Origin: Vombatus ursinus
Taxonomy: Eukaryota > Chordata > Mammalia > Diprotodontia > Vombatidae
Reading direction: 5' to 3'
DNA length: 64,000 nt
Assembly (NCBI RefSeq): GCF_900497805.2
Contig: NW_020954610.1
Span: forward strand, 33,296,874-33,360,873
Part shown: one piece after another, positions 33,414 to 45,730 of the stretch
Layout: the number at the start of each line of letters is the position of its first letter
Numbering within the stretch: position 1 is the stretch's first letter
The notes under the pieces: model-generated
What the model saw: the letters and a program-made list of their open reading frames with translations, nothing else
What the model was told of the DNA's origin: nothing
Databases searched by the model: none
Made by a program: the position numbers and the translations under genes

Positions 33414-36400
33414 GCCAGAGCCAAGATGGCAGAGTGAAACCAACATTTTTGCTGAGCTTTCTCAATGCACCCCTTCTACTACAACTTAAAAAATGCACCA
33501 AGATGAATTCCGACAGCAAAACAAAACAAAAAAAGCCACAGTAAGTATTTTTTCCAACCCATGATAGCTTAGGAAGACAAAAAGAGAGGTCTGCAGACAC
33601 TAGAGTAAGGGCTGGTTGGGAAAGTGACATGGCAGAAGTGGAATCATCTGTGGAGTGGGGTGGCAGAAGAAGCAATGGTATCAGAAGCAGCCAAGCTCTC
33701 AGGGATAGTAAAGGACTGAACATGTGATCAGAGATAACAGGGGATCCTTATACTGGCACTGGATATAGGATCAGTGCAATTTGGCATCTCTGTTGCCCAT
33801 TATCCAGTTTTAGGTTGCAGTTCTAGGGTGGAGAGGTATGGTATGAAGGATCAGGGGACTACTTATGTAAAGAATAGAGCTCAGATCAGGCGGGCAAATG
33901 AACAGACCTCCCTCTGGATCACAGAGAGTACCAAAACTTATAGGCCCTCACTGAGCTGTGAAAGCAGCAGAAGAACATATAAAAGAGGAGTTCAAGTCAG
34001 AAATCCCTCCACCCTCACAGATGAGCTTGAAAAAATGAGCAAACAACAACAAAAAAGAATATGACCATTAAAAAAGCTACTATGATGATAGGGAAGTTCA
34101 AGATATAAACTATGAAGAAGACTATTACTTGAGAACATCTACTATCAATGCCTCAAGGAAAAATGCATATTGGGCACAAGCCCAATAAGAATTCCTAGAA
34201 AAAATAAAGAAAGAAGTTTAAAAAAGATTCAAAAAATCAATTAAGAGTAGTAGAATAAAAAATTGGGTAGAAGAATTAACAGCTTGATAAAAGAGATACA
34301 AAAAATACTGAAGAAAATAACTCCTTAAAATTAGAAATTGTCAAGTGAAAACTAATGATTCCATAAGGCATTGAGAAACAATAAAACAACACTAAAAGAC
34401 TGAAAAAAGTAAAAGAAAATGTGAAACATCTCATAGGAAAAACTATTGACCTGGAAAAATAGATCAAGGGAAGATAATTTAAGAATTGTTGGACTACCTG
34501 AAAGTCATGACAAAAGAAAGAGCCCAGATATCATATTTCAAGAAATTATAAAGGAAAACTGCTTTGCTATCTTAGAACCAGAGAACAAAGTAAAAATTGA
34601 AAGAATCCACTGATCTCCTGAAGGAAATATTAAAATGAATACTCTCAGGAATATTATAGCCAAAATCTAGAGCTTCCAGGTCAAGGAGAAAACACTACAG
34701 TCAGACAGAAAGAAATAAATAAAATACCAAATAGCCACAGTCAGGATCATACAATATTTAGGAGATACCACTGTAATGAAGCAGAGGGTTTGTGATATGA
34801 TATTCCTAAAGTCAAAGGAACTAAGGACCCAGCAAAACAGTATAATCTTACATTATACTCAGGGTGGGGGAATGGACACAATGAAATAGAGGACTTTCAA
34901 GTATTTCTAATGAAATGACTAGAGCTGAATAGAAAATTTGACATTCAAACATAAGACTCAAGAGAAACATCAAAAGATAAACATGAATGAGAAATCACAA
35001 AGGACTTAAGATTAAACTGTTTACATTCCTATATGGAAAGATGATACATGTAATCCATTAGAATTTTATAATCATTAGAGCAGTAGAAGGAGTCTAATTA
35101 GAGGGCATGAGTATGAGTTAGTATGTTGGAATGATCTCAAAAGAAGAATGGAAGAGTGAGAAATAGGGATGAATTGAGAGAAGGGAGAAGGAAGAAGAAT
35201 GTGGAAAATTATCTCACATAAAAGAGGTGTGCAAGGAAGCATTTATACAATGAATGGGAAAATGGGGGGGGGAGTGAGAAGGAAGTGAGCAATGCTTGAA
35301 CCTCACTCTCATCTGAACTGGTCCAAGGACCAATACCATATACATATCATATGTATATATGTATGTATGTATGTATGTATATGTGTGTGTATGTATGTGT
35401 ATTTATGTATGCATATGTATATGCATAAATGTGTGTATATATGTATAATTGTGTGTGTATATGTATGTATGTATGTATGCATGCATGCATATTACACAGA
35501 GTTGAATATTAGAAATTCATCTTCCCAATAGGGAAGTAAGGGAGGAGGGGCTAAAAGAAAGCAAGAGTGATAAGAAGGAGAGTATTTGAAGGAGGCAATG
35601 ATGTGAAGCAAAACAGACTTTTGAGAAGGGGACAGGATAAAAAAGAGAACAGTAAATAAAAAAAATAGAATAGAGTGAACTACATAGTTAGCAACCATAA
35701 CTATGAATGTGAATGGGATGAACTAACCCATAAAATGGAAGAGGATAGCAGACTGGTTTAGAAAACAGAATTCAACAATACACGCTTTACAAGAAACACA
35801 CTTAAAACAAAAAACACAGAGAGGTAAAATAAGGGGCTAGAGAAAATCTATTATGCTTTAACAGAAGCAAAAAAGGCAAGGGTAGCAATCATGACCTCAA
35901 ACAAAGCAAAGGCAAAAATAGATTTTGTTAAAAAGGATAATCATAGAAACCACATTTTGATAAGTATTACTCTAGATAATCAATTGATATTAGTACTAAA
36001 CATATTTGCCCCAAATGCCATAGTTTCCAAATTCCTGAAGGAAAAGTTAAATGTATTATAGGAGGAAATAGACAGCAAAACTATGTTAGTGGAAGACCTC
36101 AAGATACCCCCCAAGACTTAGATAAATCTAATCATAAAATAAATAAATAAGAAAGAAATTAGGGAGATCAATAGAACTTTAGAAAAGATAGATATGATAG
36201 ACCTCTGGAGAATATTGAATGGGAACAGAAAGGAGTATATCTTTTCCTCAGCTGTACATGACACAAAAATTGACCACATATTAGGGGACAAAAACCTCAC
36301 AAAGAAATGCAAGGCATAATGGAAAACAGCAGACATATTAAATGCACCCTTTGGGGACCATTATACAATAAAAATTATATTTAAAAAGAGCCTTTTAAAC

Positions 36401-37667
36401 ATAGATTAAAAATTAATTGGAAACTAAATAAACCAATCCTAAGGATTAAGTTGGTCAAATAACAAATTATAAGAACAATAAAAAAACTCATTAAAGATAA
36501 TGACAATAAGATAATATACCAAAATTTTTAGAATGTTAGGGGAAATTTTATATCTCTAAATGCTTATGTCAATAAAAGAAAGAACAGATCAGTGAATTGG
36601 GCATGAAAATAAAAAAAATCTAGAAAAATGACAAATTTTAAAATCTCAATTAAATATCAAAATAGGAATTTTGAAAATCAAAGGAGGTCTTAATAAAATT
36701 GAAAGTTAAAGAAAAATAATAAAACTAGGAGTTGGCATTATGAAAAACCCAATAAAAAAGATACATCATAGGCTAATTTAATTTTTAATAGAAAGAAGAA
36801 AACCAAATTGCCAGTATCAAAAATGAAAAGGATGAATGCATAACCAATGGAGATGAAACTAAAACAAATATTAGGAGACATTTTACCCAATGATATGCCA
36901 ATTAAACTGACAATATAAATGAAATGAAGGAATAATATAACCAAATACAAATTGTCCAGATTAACAGAAAAGGAAATAGAATACTTAAATATTTTCATTT
37001 TAGAAAAAGAAATTGAACAAGTAATAAATGAGCTTTCTAAGAAAAAAAAAGAAAAAAGCTTTAGGACTAGGTGGACTTTCAAGTGAATTCTACCAAACAT
37101 TTAAAATGAACAATTAATTGCAATACTATATAAATTATTCTTTTTAAAAAGATATGGAATGAGTACTACCAAATTTCTTCTGTGACACAAGTATGGTTTT
37201 TGTACCTAAACCAGGGAGAACAAAACAGAGAAAGAAAACAGAACGATTTCCCTAATGAATATTTATGCAAAAAATTTTGCATAAAATACTAGGAAGAAGA
37301 TTGTAGCAATATATTACAATGATTATATACTATGACCAGGGATTTATACCAGGAATACAGGGTTGGTTCAATACTGAGATAACTGTAAGCATAAGTGACC
37401 GTACCAATAATAAAAAAAAAAACAACAAAAATCATATCAATGTCTCTATAGAGACAGAAAAAACTTGATAAAATTTAACACTCATTCTTATTAAAAACAC
37501 TAGAAAGGATAAGAATAAATGGAACTTGTCTTAAGGTGATAGGTATATTTTCTAAAACCAAGAGCAAGTATAAAGGATAAACAAGAAGCCTTCCCAATAA
37601 GATCATAGGTGAAGCAAGAATGTCTATTATCACCATTATTCAATATTGTACTAGAAATGTTGTGTAG
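33414..37667 (+). mobile_element. L1 with 5' end, ORF1 and part of ORF2; 3' end missing
   Basis: Begins 'ccagagccaagatggcagagtg', an L1 5' UTR-type start. Decayed ORF1 runs from about 34030 (MSKQQQKRI) with a lysine-rich coiled-coil zone and an RRM-like NLRIVGLPESHDK stretch (about 34480-34510). ORF2 follows from about 35700: endonuclease-type ETHL/LNIFAPN..FL and KIDHILGDKNL stretches (35780-36300), then the linker, then reverse-transcriptase sequence including 'ccagggatttataccaggaatacaggg' (37335). It stops at 'ttcaatattgtactagaaatg' (NIVLEM), before the FADD motif, where RTE begins. Many stops in all frames make it inactive. A (GTAT)n array is embedded. Confidence 0.8.
35338..35493 (+). 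repeat. (GTAT)n/(GT)n/(GCAT)n microsatellite
   Basis: About 155 bases of ATGT/GTAT-type repeats with GTGTGT and GCATGCAT variants. The 79-codon frame rich in Cys, Val, Tyr and Met across it is a repeat translation, not a protein. Confidence 0.95.
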
Positions 37668-40398
37668 GGAAGTAGAATGTGTTCAGGGAAGACTAGTATC
37701 TCTGATATGAGGGCTGCAGAGCCCTTTTCAGGGCTGTTTTCCACCTTTGGTGTCTACCTGATCCACCTAACTCTCACCTGTGGTTACAAGAAGTTGTAAC
37801 ATGCACAGTGGCCATACCCCAGTAAATAGTTTTGGCAAAAGGGCTAAACCAGGTTGATGGTAACTGAAGGGTCACAAACTCTTTGGTGAGTTAAGAGGGT
37901 GTCTACCCCAAGTACACAAAGACTTCTGGTGGAATGGAAGGATAACAACAATTTGTTCCAATGGCCATGAAGACAGTTGAACCGACACTGTGCAGTGCTT
38001 ACTTAGAGCTTGGTTAGACATTGAAGACACCAAGGTCATCCACTGAATCTTGAGTCATCACCAGTCCTCTTGACTCTGTCCTGCCACTGGACTTTGATGA
38101 CTCTGGAAGATAAAGGCTAATGACTTTGTGCAACTCTGCTTCATTTAAATCCAATTTACACATGAATCAAAGAACATCATCTGTGCCATTTTACCCTTTT
38201 TACCTATCTCAAAGTTCTGTGGTGACAGGCAAGTGAAGTAGCAGCAAGTGAGGATATACTGGGACCTGTAGTCACAACACTGCATACAGGTGACCCAGGC
38301 CATAGGGTCATCTTCTCATTGGAAATAGCAGTGGGATTCCATAGCCCCCTTGGTGTTTGAGCAGCCTTTTAAGGACTACACTACTCACCTCCTGGTATGA
38401 GGAAGGGGCTAGAAAAGGTGCCCTAAAAATTGTCTTCTCACCCAACCATGGACTGTTTACTGCAGCAGGGGGGAAATCCCACTCTGTGGTTGAAACCAAA
38501 AAAATGTGTAAACTTCTGCAAAAATGATTCTATTCACCAGTACATGGAATGTGCACACACTTATGGACAACACAAAATCCAGTCACAGCTGGATATGCAT
38601 TTTTCTGGAGTGGCGGCAGTGAAGGGGAATGCTGTGAAGCTGGTGTAGGTTTTACAATCAAAACTAATCTAGTCAGCAAGCTTGTATGCCTACCAAAAGG
38701 AGTGAACAACAAGCTCATGATAATCTGATTGCCACTTGCAAGAAAGCACCATACACCATCATTATCCCCCAGGAGTTCAAGGACACCTCCATTGTCCATC
38801 TCTATAAAGGTAAAGGAAATAAGTTGTCCTGTGACAATCACAGGGACTCCCTGTGATTGTCACAGGATAATTTATTTCTGTCTTAGTCATTGCTGGCAAG
38901 ATTCTTGCCAGATTCCTCCTTAATAGGATAATCCTTGACCTGGAAGATGGTCATCTACCTCAGAGCCATTGTGGCTTCAGAAAGGGTCGATATGGTGTTT
39001 GATGCCTGAAAACTCCAGGAGAAATGCCAGAAGCAGAACACAAGTCTACACACAACATTTGTTGATCATACCAAGGCTTTTGATACTGTCAGTCATGAGG
39101 GCTTCTGTAAAATTATGTCAAAAATTGGTTGCCTGGAGAAGTTCATCAGTATTGTACATCAATTTCACAACAGTATGCTTGCCTGGGTTCTGGATAATGG
39201 ACAATGCTCTCATGCATTCCCAGTCACCAATAGGATGAAACAGGTCTGTGTGCTTGCTCCCATGCTCTTTAACATGATGTTTCTAGTCATGTTGTTAAAC
39301 GCCTTGAATGAGGATGAACACAGCATCAAGGTCAGCTACTACACTGATGGTAAATTCTTCAACCTGAAAAGGCTATGAGCCAAAACTAAGGTGAAGGGAG
39401 TATTGGTGCATGACTTTTTGTTTGCAGATGATTGTGCACTCAATGCAGCCTCTGAAGGTGAGAAATGACAACATATGGATTGATTCTCTGCTACTTGTGC
39501 TAATTTTGGCCTAACAATTAACACCAAGAAAATACAGGTGCTCCATCAACCAGCACCACACCATCCATATGTGGAACCATCGGTTACAGCAAATGGAGAA
39601 GTTTTGAATTCTGTGGATAAGTTCACTTACCTTGGTAGTGTACTTTCCAAGGATGTACACATTGATAATGAGGTTGACACACATATTGCCAGAGCTAGCT
39701 CAGTGTTTGGCAGGCTCTGAAGGAAAGTGTGGGAGAGAAGAAATATTAGACTGACTACCAAACAGTAGGTCTACATAGCCACTGTGCTGACCTCATTGTT
39801 GTATGCCTACGAAACCTGGATAGTATACCAGCACCATGCCAGGAAACTGTATCACTTGCATTTGAATTATCTTAGGAAGATTCTGAAAATCACCTGACAG
39901 GATATTGAATTCCTTTCTTGAATTAAACTACCAAGCATTCAAACTCTATTACACAGAGCACAACTCTGATGGGCTGGTCACATTGTTCGAATGCCAAACA
40001 TATGCTTGCCAATGGAGAACCCACAGAGGGCAAGCGCTTACATGGTGGTCAGAAAGGAGAGATACAAGGACATTCTCAAGGTCTCTCTTAAGAACTTTGG
40101 AATTGATTGTGTTACATAAGAAACACTGGCACAGGACTACCCAGCATGATGTGCCCTTATCAGAGAAGGTGCTGTGCTCTATAAGCAAAGTAGAATTTAA
40201 GTAGCTCAAAAGAAACATGAAATGTGCAAATTTAGAAAATCTACCCCAAATGTTCACATGGACCATTTGTGCCCAACCTATTGTAGAGCATTTCAAGCTC
40301 ATATTGGTCTGATCAGACTGTAACTTGACTCTACCATAGTGATGTCATTTTGGTCCTCTTTGAGAACCAAGGACAACAACCAACCAACCAACCAGCCA
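37668..40398 (+). mobile_element. RTE-clade LINE, internally deleted
   Basis: 5' end 'gtgttcaggg..' matches the other RTE (reverse complement, about 56335). EN start region: 'acatggaatgtgcacacac' (38543). RT region: AFDTVSHEGFCKIMSKIGCLEKFISIVHQFHNSM (39078-39180), NRMKQVCVLAPMLFN (39232-39275), FADDCAL (39424-39444), NTKK.QVLHQPAPHHPYVEP and DKFTYLGSVLSKDVHIDNEVDTHIA (39520-39690). 3' end 'tttggtcctctttgagaacc' with a (CCAA)n tail at 40378-40398. Compared with the 52-56 kb copy, about 1.2-1.3 kb (rest of endonuclease and linker) is missing at about 38765. Several frameshifts and stops make it inactive. Confidence 0.85.
38815..38879. repeat. Inverted repeat with 41-bp perfect palindrome core
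   Basis: Arms 38827-38846 and 38848-38867 are exact reverse complements (20 bases each) around a single C. Pairing continues outward to 38815/38879 with three transition differences. The left arm aligns to the other RTE copy. The right arm replaces the expected RTE sequence there. Confidence 0.9.
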
Positions 40399-40468
40399 AA
40401 CATTCCATATATGCTCTTTGAAGGTGCACCCCAATACACCGTGCCATGTTTATACACACATGTGCACA

Positions 40469-40640
40469 TTTTTCTTTTCCTTTCTTTTCTCTTCTTTTCT
40501 TTTCTTTTCTTTTCTTTTCTTTTCTTTTCTTTTCTTTTNNNNNNNNNNTTCTTTTCTTTTCTTTTCTTTTCTTTTCTTTTCTTTTCTTTTCTTTTCTTTT
40601 CTTTTCTTTTCTTTTCTTTCTTTCTTTTTTCCTTCCTTCC
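40469..40640 (+). repeat. (TTTTC)n array with assembly gap
   Basis: Almost pure TTTTC repeat passing into TTTC and TTCC at its right end. Ten Ns (40539-40548) mark an unresolved gap, so the true length is unknown. Phe/Ser/Leu-rich open frames across it are artefacts of the repeat. Confidence 0.97.
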
Positions 40641-40731
40641 TTTATTACTTTTTTTTAATAAAAGGGAAGGGGAAGAGTATCATGAAACCAAAGGAAGCAG
40701 AGAGTCACTTTGCTAAAGAATGTTAGGACAT

Positions 40732-41783
40732 TTACAACCAGTGTCTCTGATAAGGGCCTCATTTCTAAAATATATAGAGAATTAAGTCAAATTTATAAGA
40801 ATACAATCTATTCCTCAATTGATAAATGGTCAAAAGATATGAACAGACAGTTCTCAGATGAAGAAATTAAAGCCATCTATAGTCATGTGACAAAATGCTC
40901 TAAAACACTATTGATTAGAGGAATGCAAATCAAAATAACTCTGAGGAACTGCATCACACCTATCAGATTGGCCAACATGACAAAACAAGAAAATGATGAG
41001 TGTTGGAAAAGATGTGGGAAAATTGTAACATTAATGCATTGTTGGTGGAGTTGTGAAATGATTCAACCATTTTGGAGAGCAATTTGGAACTATGCCCAAA
41101 GGGCTATAAAAATGTGCATACCCTTTGACCCAGTAATAGCACTTCTAGGGCTATGTCCCAAGGAGATAATACAAATGGGAAAAGGACCCACATATACAAA
41201 AATATTCATAGCAGCTCTTTTTGTGGTGGCAAAGAATTGGAAATTGAGAGGATGCCCATCAATTGGGGAATAGCTGAGCATATGAATGTGATGGAATACT
41301 ATTGTTCTATAAGAAATGATGAACAGTCCGTCTTCAGAAAAACCTGGAAAGACTTGTATGGTCTGATGCTGAGTGAAGTGAGCAGAACCAAGACAACATT
41401 GTACAAAATAACAGCCACATTGTGTGATGACTAATATTGATAAACTTCACCCTTCCTGGCAATACAAGGATCTATGACATCTCCAGAGGCCTTGTGATGG
41501 AAAATGCTATCCACATCCAAAGAAAGAACTATGGAAGTTGAATTGCTATTTTTTTCTCTTCTGTTGAGTTTTGTTTCCTCTTTCTGATGGTTCTTCCTAT
41601 TGGTTTAAATTTTTACTTACAACATCACTAGTGTGAAAATATGTTTAATATGTATATAAATGCATAGCCTATATCAGATTGTGTGCCATCTTGGGGAGGC
41701 TGGTGGGGAATAAAGGGGAGAAAAATTTTAAACTCAAAAGCATATGGAAGTGATTATTGATAAATCAAAATAAATTAATAAAA
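40732..41783 (+). mobile_element. 5'-truncated L1 with long open ORF2 C-terminus
   Basis: The open frame to 41273 holds the L1 ORF2 C-terminal region: SDKGLISKIYRELSQIYKN, the Cys knuckle C-X3-C-X7-H-X4-C (CWKRC...H.CWWSC), IPFDPVIALLGLCPKE and KIFIAALFVVAKNW. Sequence continues in another frame (41153-41434) through MEYYCSIRNDEQSVFRKTWKDL. The 3' UTR and A-rich tail end at 41783. Perfect 17-base flanks AAAGAATGTTAGGACAT (40715-40731, 41784-41800) are the target duplication and prove a separate insertion from the 33-37 kb L1. The first seven or so codons of the frame lie in the left flank. Confidence 0.92.
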
Positions 41784-41800
41784 AAAGAATGTTAGGACAT

Positions 41801-42767
41801 GGTATTTCAAGTCCATAATTTTTTTGATTCTTTAATTTTGTCTGAGTATAAACAATATATAAAAGACAAAAGATTTATCTTTCTCAATCAAATAATGTTG
41901 TTTACTTTGTTATATTTTGTAATTTTTTCATATTTGTTATATTTTGCAGGAGTAGTTGCATTGGAATAACTCAAACCAGTTATTTTGTTCCAAAACCAAA
42001 TCTCAGCCCCTCTTTAGACAATCAAAAGTAGAAGAGATTCAGATAATCAATTAACCACTCTTTATTGGGTATCTACTATTGTTGCCAGAGTGATTTACCA
42101 ATACTTCATCCTATTTATGCCTAGGTGGAATGTTTGAAAGATATTTCTGCCAAGTCTACCCCAATCTCTTGCTGTTTGTTACTATACTTTTAGTTCTTTT
42201 TAAAGTCATATAACATGTTGAATGAAAGTATACTGAGAAATTTTATGGATATTTGTATGATGTGCTTAAGCACAACAAATAGTCCAATACTAGCATTTTG
42301 CACATAGGATTTTAAAGGCAGAATACATACCTGTTTTTACCTCAGTTTCACTTGTACTAGTAGCAGCTGTTGAGTCAAGGTGAGTCACAAAAGAAAATAA
42401 AGGAAGTAAATGAGAGAGTTAAAGAGTTAAAATGAGGAAGTCAAAGAGAGTTAATGACTCCAATTTTGTTCTCTAGAACACTTACATTCATGAGCAATTT
42501 GGGATGTTTTCTTATGAAATCATTGCCTCTGTAATCTTTGAATTCTTACATTAACAACCACTATTCAAATAATTTTTTTCTCAGAAAAATAAACAAGAAA
42601 AAAGCACATTATACACATTTTCCATATAAAAGTACAATTTTGTTTTCACCCTGAAACACATTTCATGGGTAAAATATAAAGTCTTCTTTAGGAAAATTAT
42701 TATCTATTGATCTATCATCTATCTATCTAGGTTAAATAAAATTTGATTTCTTTCATCTCCCTTGTTT
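41801..42767. other. Unassigned interval
   Basis: No gene or repeat family recognised. The 'cactctttattgggtatctacta' stretch near 42060 faintly resembles an antisense L2 tail but is too short to call. Confidence 0.5.
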
Positions 42768-42992
42768 TTCAGTCATGTTTGATTCTTCATGACCCTATTT
42801 GGAGTTTTCTTGGCAAAAATACTGGAGTAATTTGCCATTTTTTTCTCCACTCCATTTGAAGAGGAAACTGAGGCAAACAGGGTTAATTGACTTGCCCAGG
42901 GTCACCCAACTAATAAGTGTCTGAGGCCAGATTTGAACTTAAGAAGAAGAGTCTTCCTAACTCTAGGCCTGGCATTCTATCCACTGCACCAT
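42768..42992 (-). repeat. Long-tailed tRNA-derived SINE
   Basis: 'ttttcagtcatgtttgattcttc', 'tggagtaatttgccattt', 'gaggccagatttgaactt' and 'ctatccactgcacca' are the antisense of the 22.3 kb SINE. Confidence 0.75.
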
Positions 42993-43069
42993 TACATTCA
43001 ATGACAGTGTTTTTTGTTTTTGTTTTTTTTAATTTCAGCATAATGACATCCATAGATATAACTTAGACA

Positions 43070-43308
43070 AGGCAGCATAGAGTGCTGAATTTGGAGTGAA
43101 GAAGATCTGAATGCAACTCCTACCCTAGATACTTACTAGGTATGTGACATTTGATCAGTCACTTAACCTCTCTCAGCCTCAGTTTCCTCATTTGTGAAAT
43201 GGGGATAATAATAGCACTTATCTCACAGAGTTATTGTGAGGATCAATTGAGGTAGAATGTAAAGTGCTATACAAATGCAATCTATTATTATTATTAGTTA
43301 TTAACTAA
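43070..43308 (+). repeat. MAR1-type CORE-SINE
   Basis: 'gatcagtcacttaacctctctcag', 'tgaaatggggataataatagc', 'agttattgtgaggatcaattg' and 'gctatacaaatgcaatc' with an ATT-repeat tail. Confidence 0.75.
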
Positions 43309-43344
43309 CACCTTTCATAATGGCTCACTTAATTTAGTGAAACT

Positions 43345-43760
43345 TATATGAATTGGTATAAACAGAATCTTACAGTTGGAAGAAATTGGAGTACATCTAG
43401 TCCAACTCATGGTTGAAGATATATCCTCTATAACCTCCTAGAAGGTGGTCATCTGCAGACAAACCTCAGTTGAGGAGGAATCTCCTCCCTCTCCAAGTAA
43501 TCCATTTTACTTTTGGATGACCTCATTGGCAAGTTTTCCTTACATTAAAACAAAATTGTCCTCTCCACAACTATTAACCATTGCTTCCAGTAGAATAAGC
43601 CCAAGGAGAACAAATTAATTAATCTTCAATGGGATAGTCTTGCAAATATTGATAGACAGTAATCACATCCTCCTTAAATATTCTTTCCTTTTTTGTGACT
43701 TAACTATTCCAATTTTTAAAAAAAGAGAGGGGAAAAAACCCTCCAAATCTGTTGACTGTT
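43345..43760 (-). mobile_element. Antisense L3/CR1 3' end
   Basis: Reverse-complement order of the L3 3' end seen at 15.1-15.5 kb: 'cttacagttggaagaaattgg', 'ctagtccaactcatgg', 'gtggtcatctgcagacaaacctc', 'ccattttacttttggatgac', 'aagttttccttacattaaa' and 'ccattgcttccagtagaataagccc'. Confidence 0.65.
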
Positions 43761-44309
43761 TCACATAGTCTAGTCCCTGAGTGTGCAACATATAATCTTA
43801 GGCAAAAGGTAGTCCATCTGACCGATTAAACCTACCTGAGGTTCTGAGCAAAAAAACAAGTTTTAAGTAGTTAACATACATAAGTAACATTGGGTACTTT
43901 GCCCCTCTGTTTCTCCTCTTATAAAATAAGTGAGTTGGAGAATATGATATTTAAGACTTTTAAAACTCTATCATTAAATTATTCTATGAACTAACTGACT
44001 ATCATTGAATAAGGGACTGCTGCCAGGTGTATTTAGCAAGCATTCTACCCTATTGCAATAAAGCTGAGTGTGATTAGTCATTATAATGTAGCTGAATGTG
44101 ATGAATTACATAACTAAATTCATATGGCCCACACATAAATTGATTTCTGATCATTTTGCTTACTAGGAAAAACTTAGATGCCCCTGGCCTAGCAGTACTG
44201 TGCTTTAATGATGTATAGAGCAAATCTCTAAGAGTATAGGCTACAGAGTATATGTTGACTTGTATCATTAGAGTATGAAATCATAGGTCCTGTCTCTGTC
44301 CTTATCCTA
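43761..44309. other. Unassigned interval
   Basis: No gene or repeat family recognised. It ends in an AAT-rich stretch at about 44308. Confidence 0.5.
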
Positions 44310-44490
44310 ATAATAATAATAACACTAATAATAATGCTATGTGATATTTATATGAAAGGCATTTCAAGATCTGCAAAGTATTTTATATTCATTAGTTCAT
44401 TTGATCATCACACTGATCCTGTGAAGTAACTTATTAATGTTATTATTAAACTCAATTTACAGGTAAGGAAAAGGATAATCCAAAGTCTTT
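44310..44490 (-). repeat. CORE-SINE fragment with (AAT)n end
   Basis: 'aataataataac', 'gatctgcaaagtattttatattc', 'catttgatcatcacactgatcctgtg' and 'ctcaatttacaggtaagg' follow the antisense MAR1/MIR order. Confidence 0.6.
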
Positions 44491-44514
44491 TTTGTGTGAA
44501 TATTTTTTACTTTT

Positions 44515-44860
44515 CTTTTTAATAACTTATTCTTTATTGTGAGCTCCAAATTCTCTCTTTCCATCCATCCCTTCCTCCATCCATTGATAAGGCAAGCAAT
44601 ATGATACCCCTTATACATGTGAAGTTATATAATACATGCTTCCATATTAGTTATGATGCACAAAAAAAGAAAAGCAAGAAATTAGGGAAAGTGAAAAATA
44701 TATGCTTCAATCTTCACTCCAAATTTTATCTGTTCTCTCTCTGGAGGTAGAAAACATTTTTCATCATGAGTCCTTTGGAATTGTATTAGATTATTGTATT
44801 ACTCAGAATATTAGTCTTTCATAGTTGGTCATCTTTATAATGTTGCCATTAAACTTAGAA
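44515..44860 (-). mobile_element. Antisense L1 3' UTR
   Basis: 'aataacttattctttattgtgagctccaaattctc', 'gataaggcaagcaatatgatac', 'catgtgaagttatataatac' and 'tttttcatcatgagtcctttgg' parallel the antisense L1 3' end at 56.99-57.25 kb. It is more diverged. Confidence 0.65.
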
Positions 44861-45267
44861 AAGTCTTGCCAAGTAATTGTCTAAAGCAGTACTAAAAGAT
44901 CCTTGAGGGTAGTGCTCATATTTTATTCATCCTTGTATACCTCTTAACACCTAAAAAAGTGCATTATGTCATTAACTGGTGCTCAAGAACATGCCTTTTA
45001 AATTGACTTAACAGAGGAATAATAAATGCATTGGTGCCTCCCCATAACTCTGTCTTTGGAGGTTCATACCCTGGTACCTTACAAAGTGTTGGTTTCTAAT
45101 GAAGCTCTTTTGGTACCTCAGTATAAAAACAGCATAAAGAAGGTCTGTTTAATACCAAAGTATGCTTTTTAAAGGTAATAACATTATACTGAATTTCAAT
45201 CATAGTGATATTCACTTTCCTGAAAAGACTACCTTGTACTATGTCTTTAATATGAAACATTTTTCAA

Positions 45268-45730
45268 AATCATATTTCATTTTTATTTATATATTTATTT
45301 TTATATCACATTTATTTATCAATATTTTTCTCCCTTCTACTCCCTAGTGCACCATCAAAAAGATTTAAAAAGAAAGACAAAAAAGTAGTTCAGCAAAATT
45401 AGCCGGCATGTAGATAGTCTACAGCAGTATATATGACATTCTGCACCCACAACCCCTCACCTCTCCAATAAACAAAAATTTTCTTAATTCTCCTTCAGGG
45501 TCAAACTTGGACATTATCATTACACAGCATTCAGTTTCATTTTTTTGCTGCAGTTTTTCTTTCCATTGATATTGTTGTAATAATTGTGTACATTGTTTTC
45601 CTGGTTTACCTACTTCACTCTGTATCAGTTCATAAATATCTTTCTATGCTTTTCCAAATTCTTCATATTGATTATATCTTGCAATTCAGCAACATTCTAT
45701 AGAACATTTTCAAAACTAAGAATGTGTTTT
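45268..45730 (-). mobile_element. Antisense L1-type 3' region, diverged
   Basis: 'attgtgtacattgttttcctgg' and 'ctacttcactctgtatcagttcataa' correspond to the 'acaatgttctcctggttctgctcac' zone of antisense L1. The rest is an old subfamily, and the outer limits are approximate. Confidence 0.5.

Noticed and set aside
35292-35531. Cys/Met/Tyr-rich 79-codon frame
   Set aside because: Translation of the (GTAT)n microsatellite.
40339-40726. Phe/Ser/Leu-repeat 'proteins' of 70-125 codons
   Set aside because: They are translations of the (TTTTC)n array, and several frames are open at once because the repeat has no stops. They also cross an N gap.
33414-41783. One L1 interrupted by an RTE insertion
   Set aside because: The 3' L1 part has its own perfect 17-bp target duplication (40715-40731, 41784-41800), and about 1.7 kb of L1 between the two parts is absent. 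They are separate insertions.
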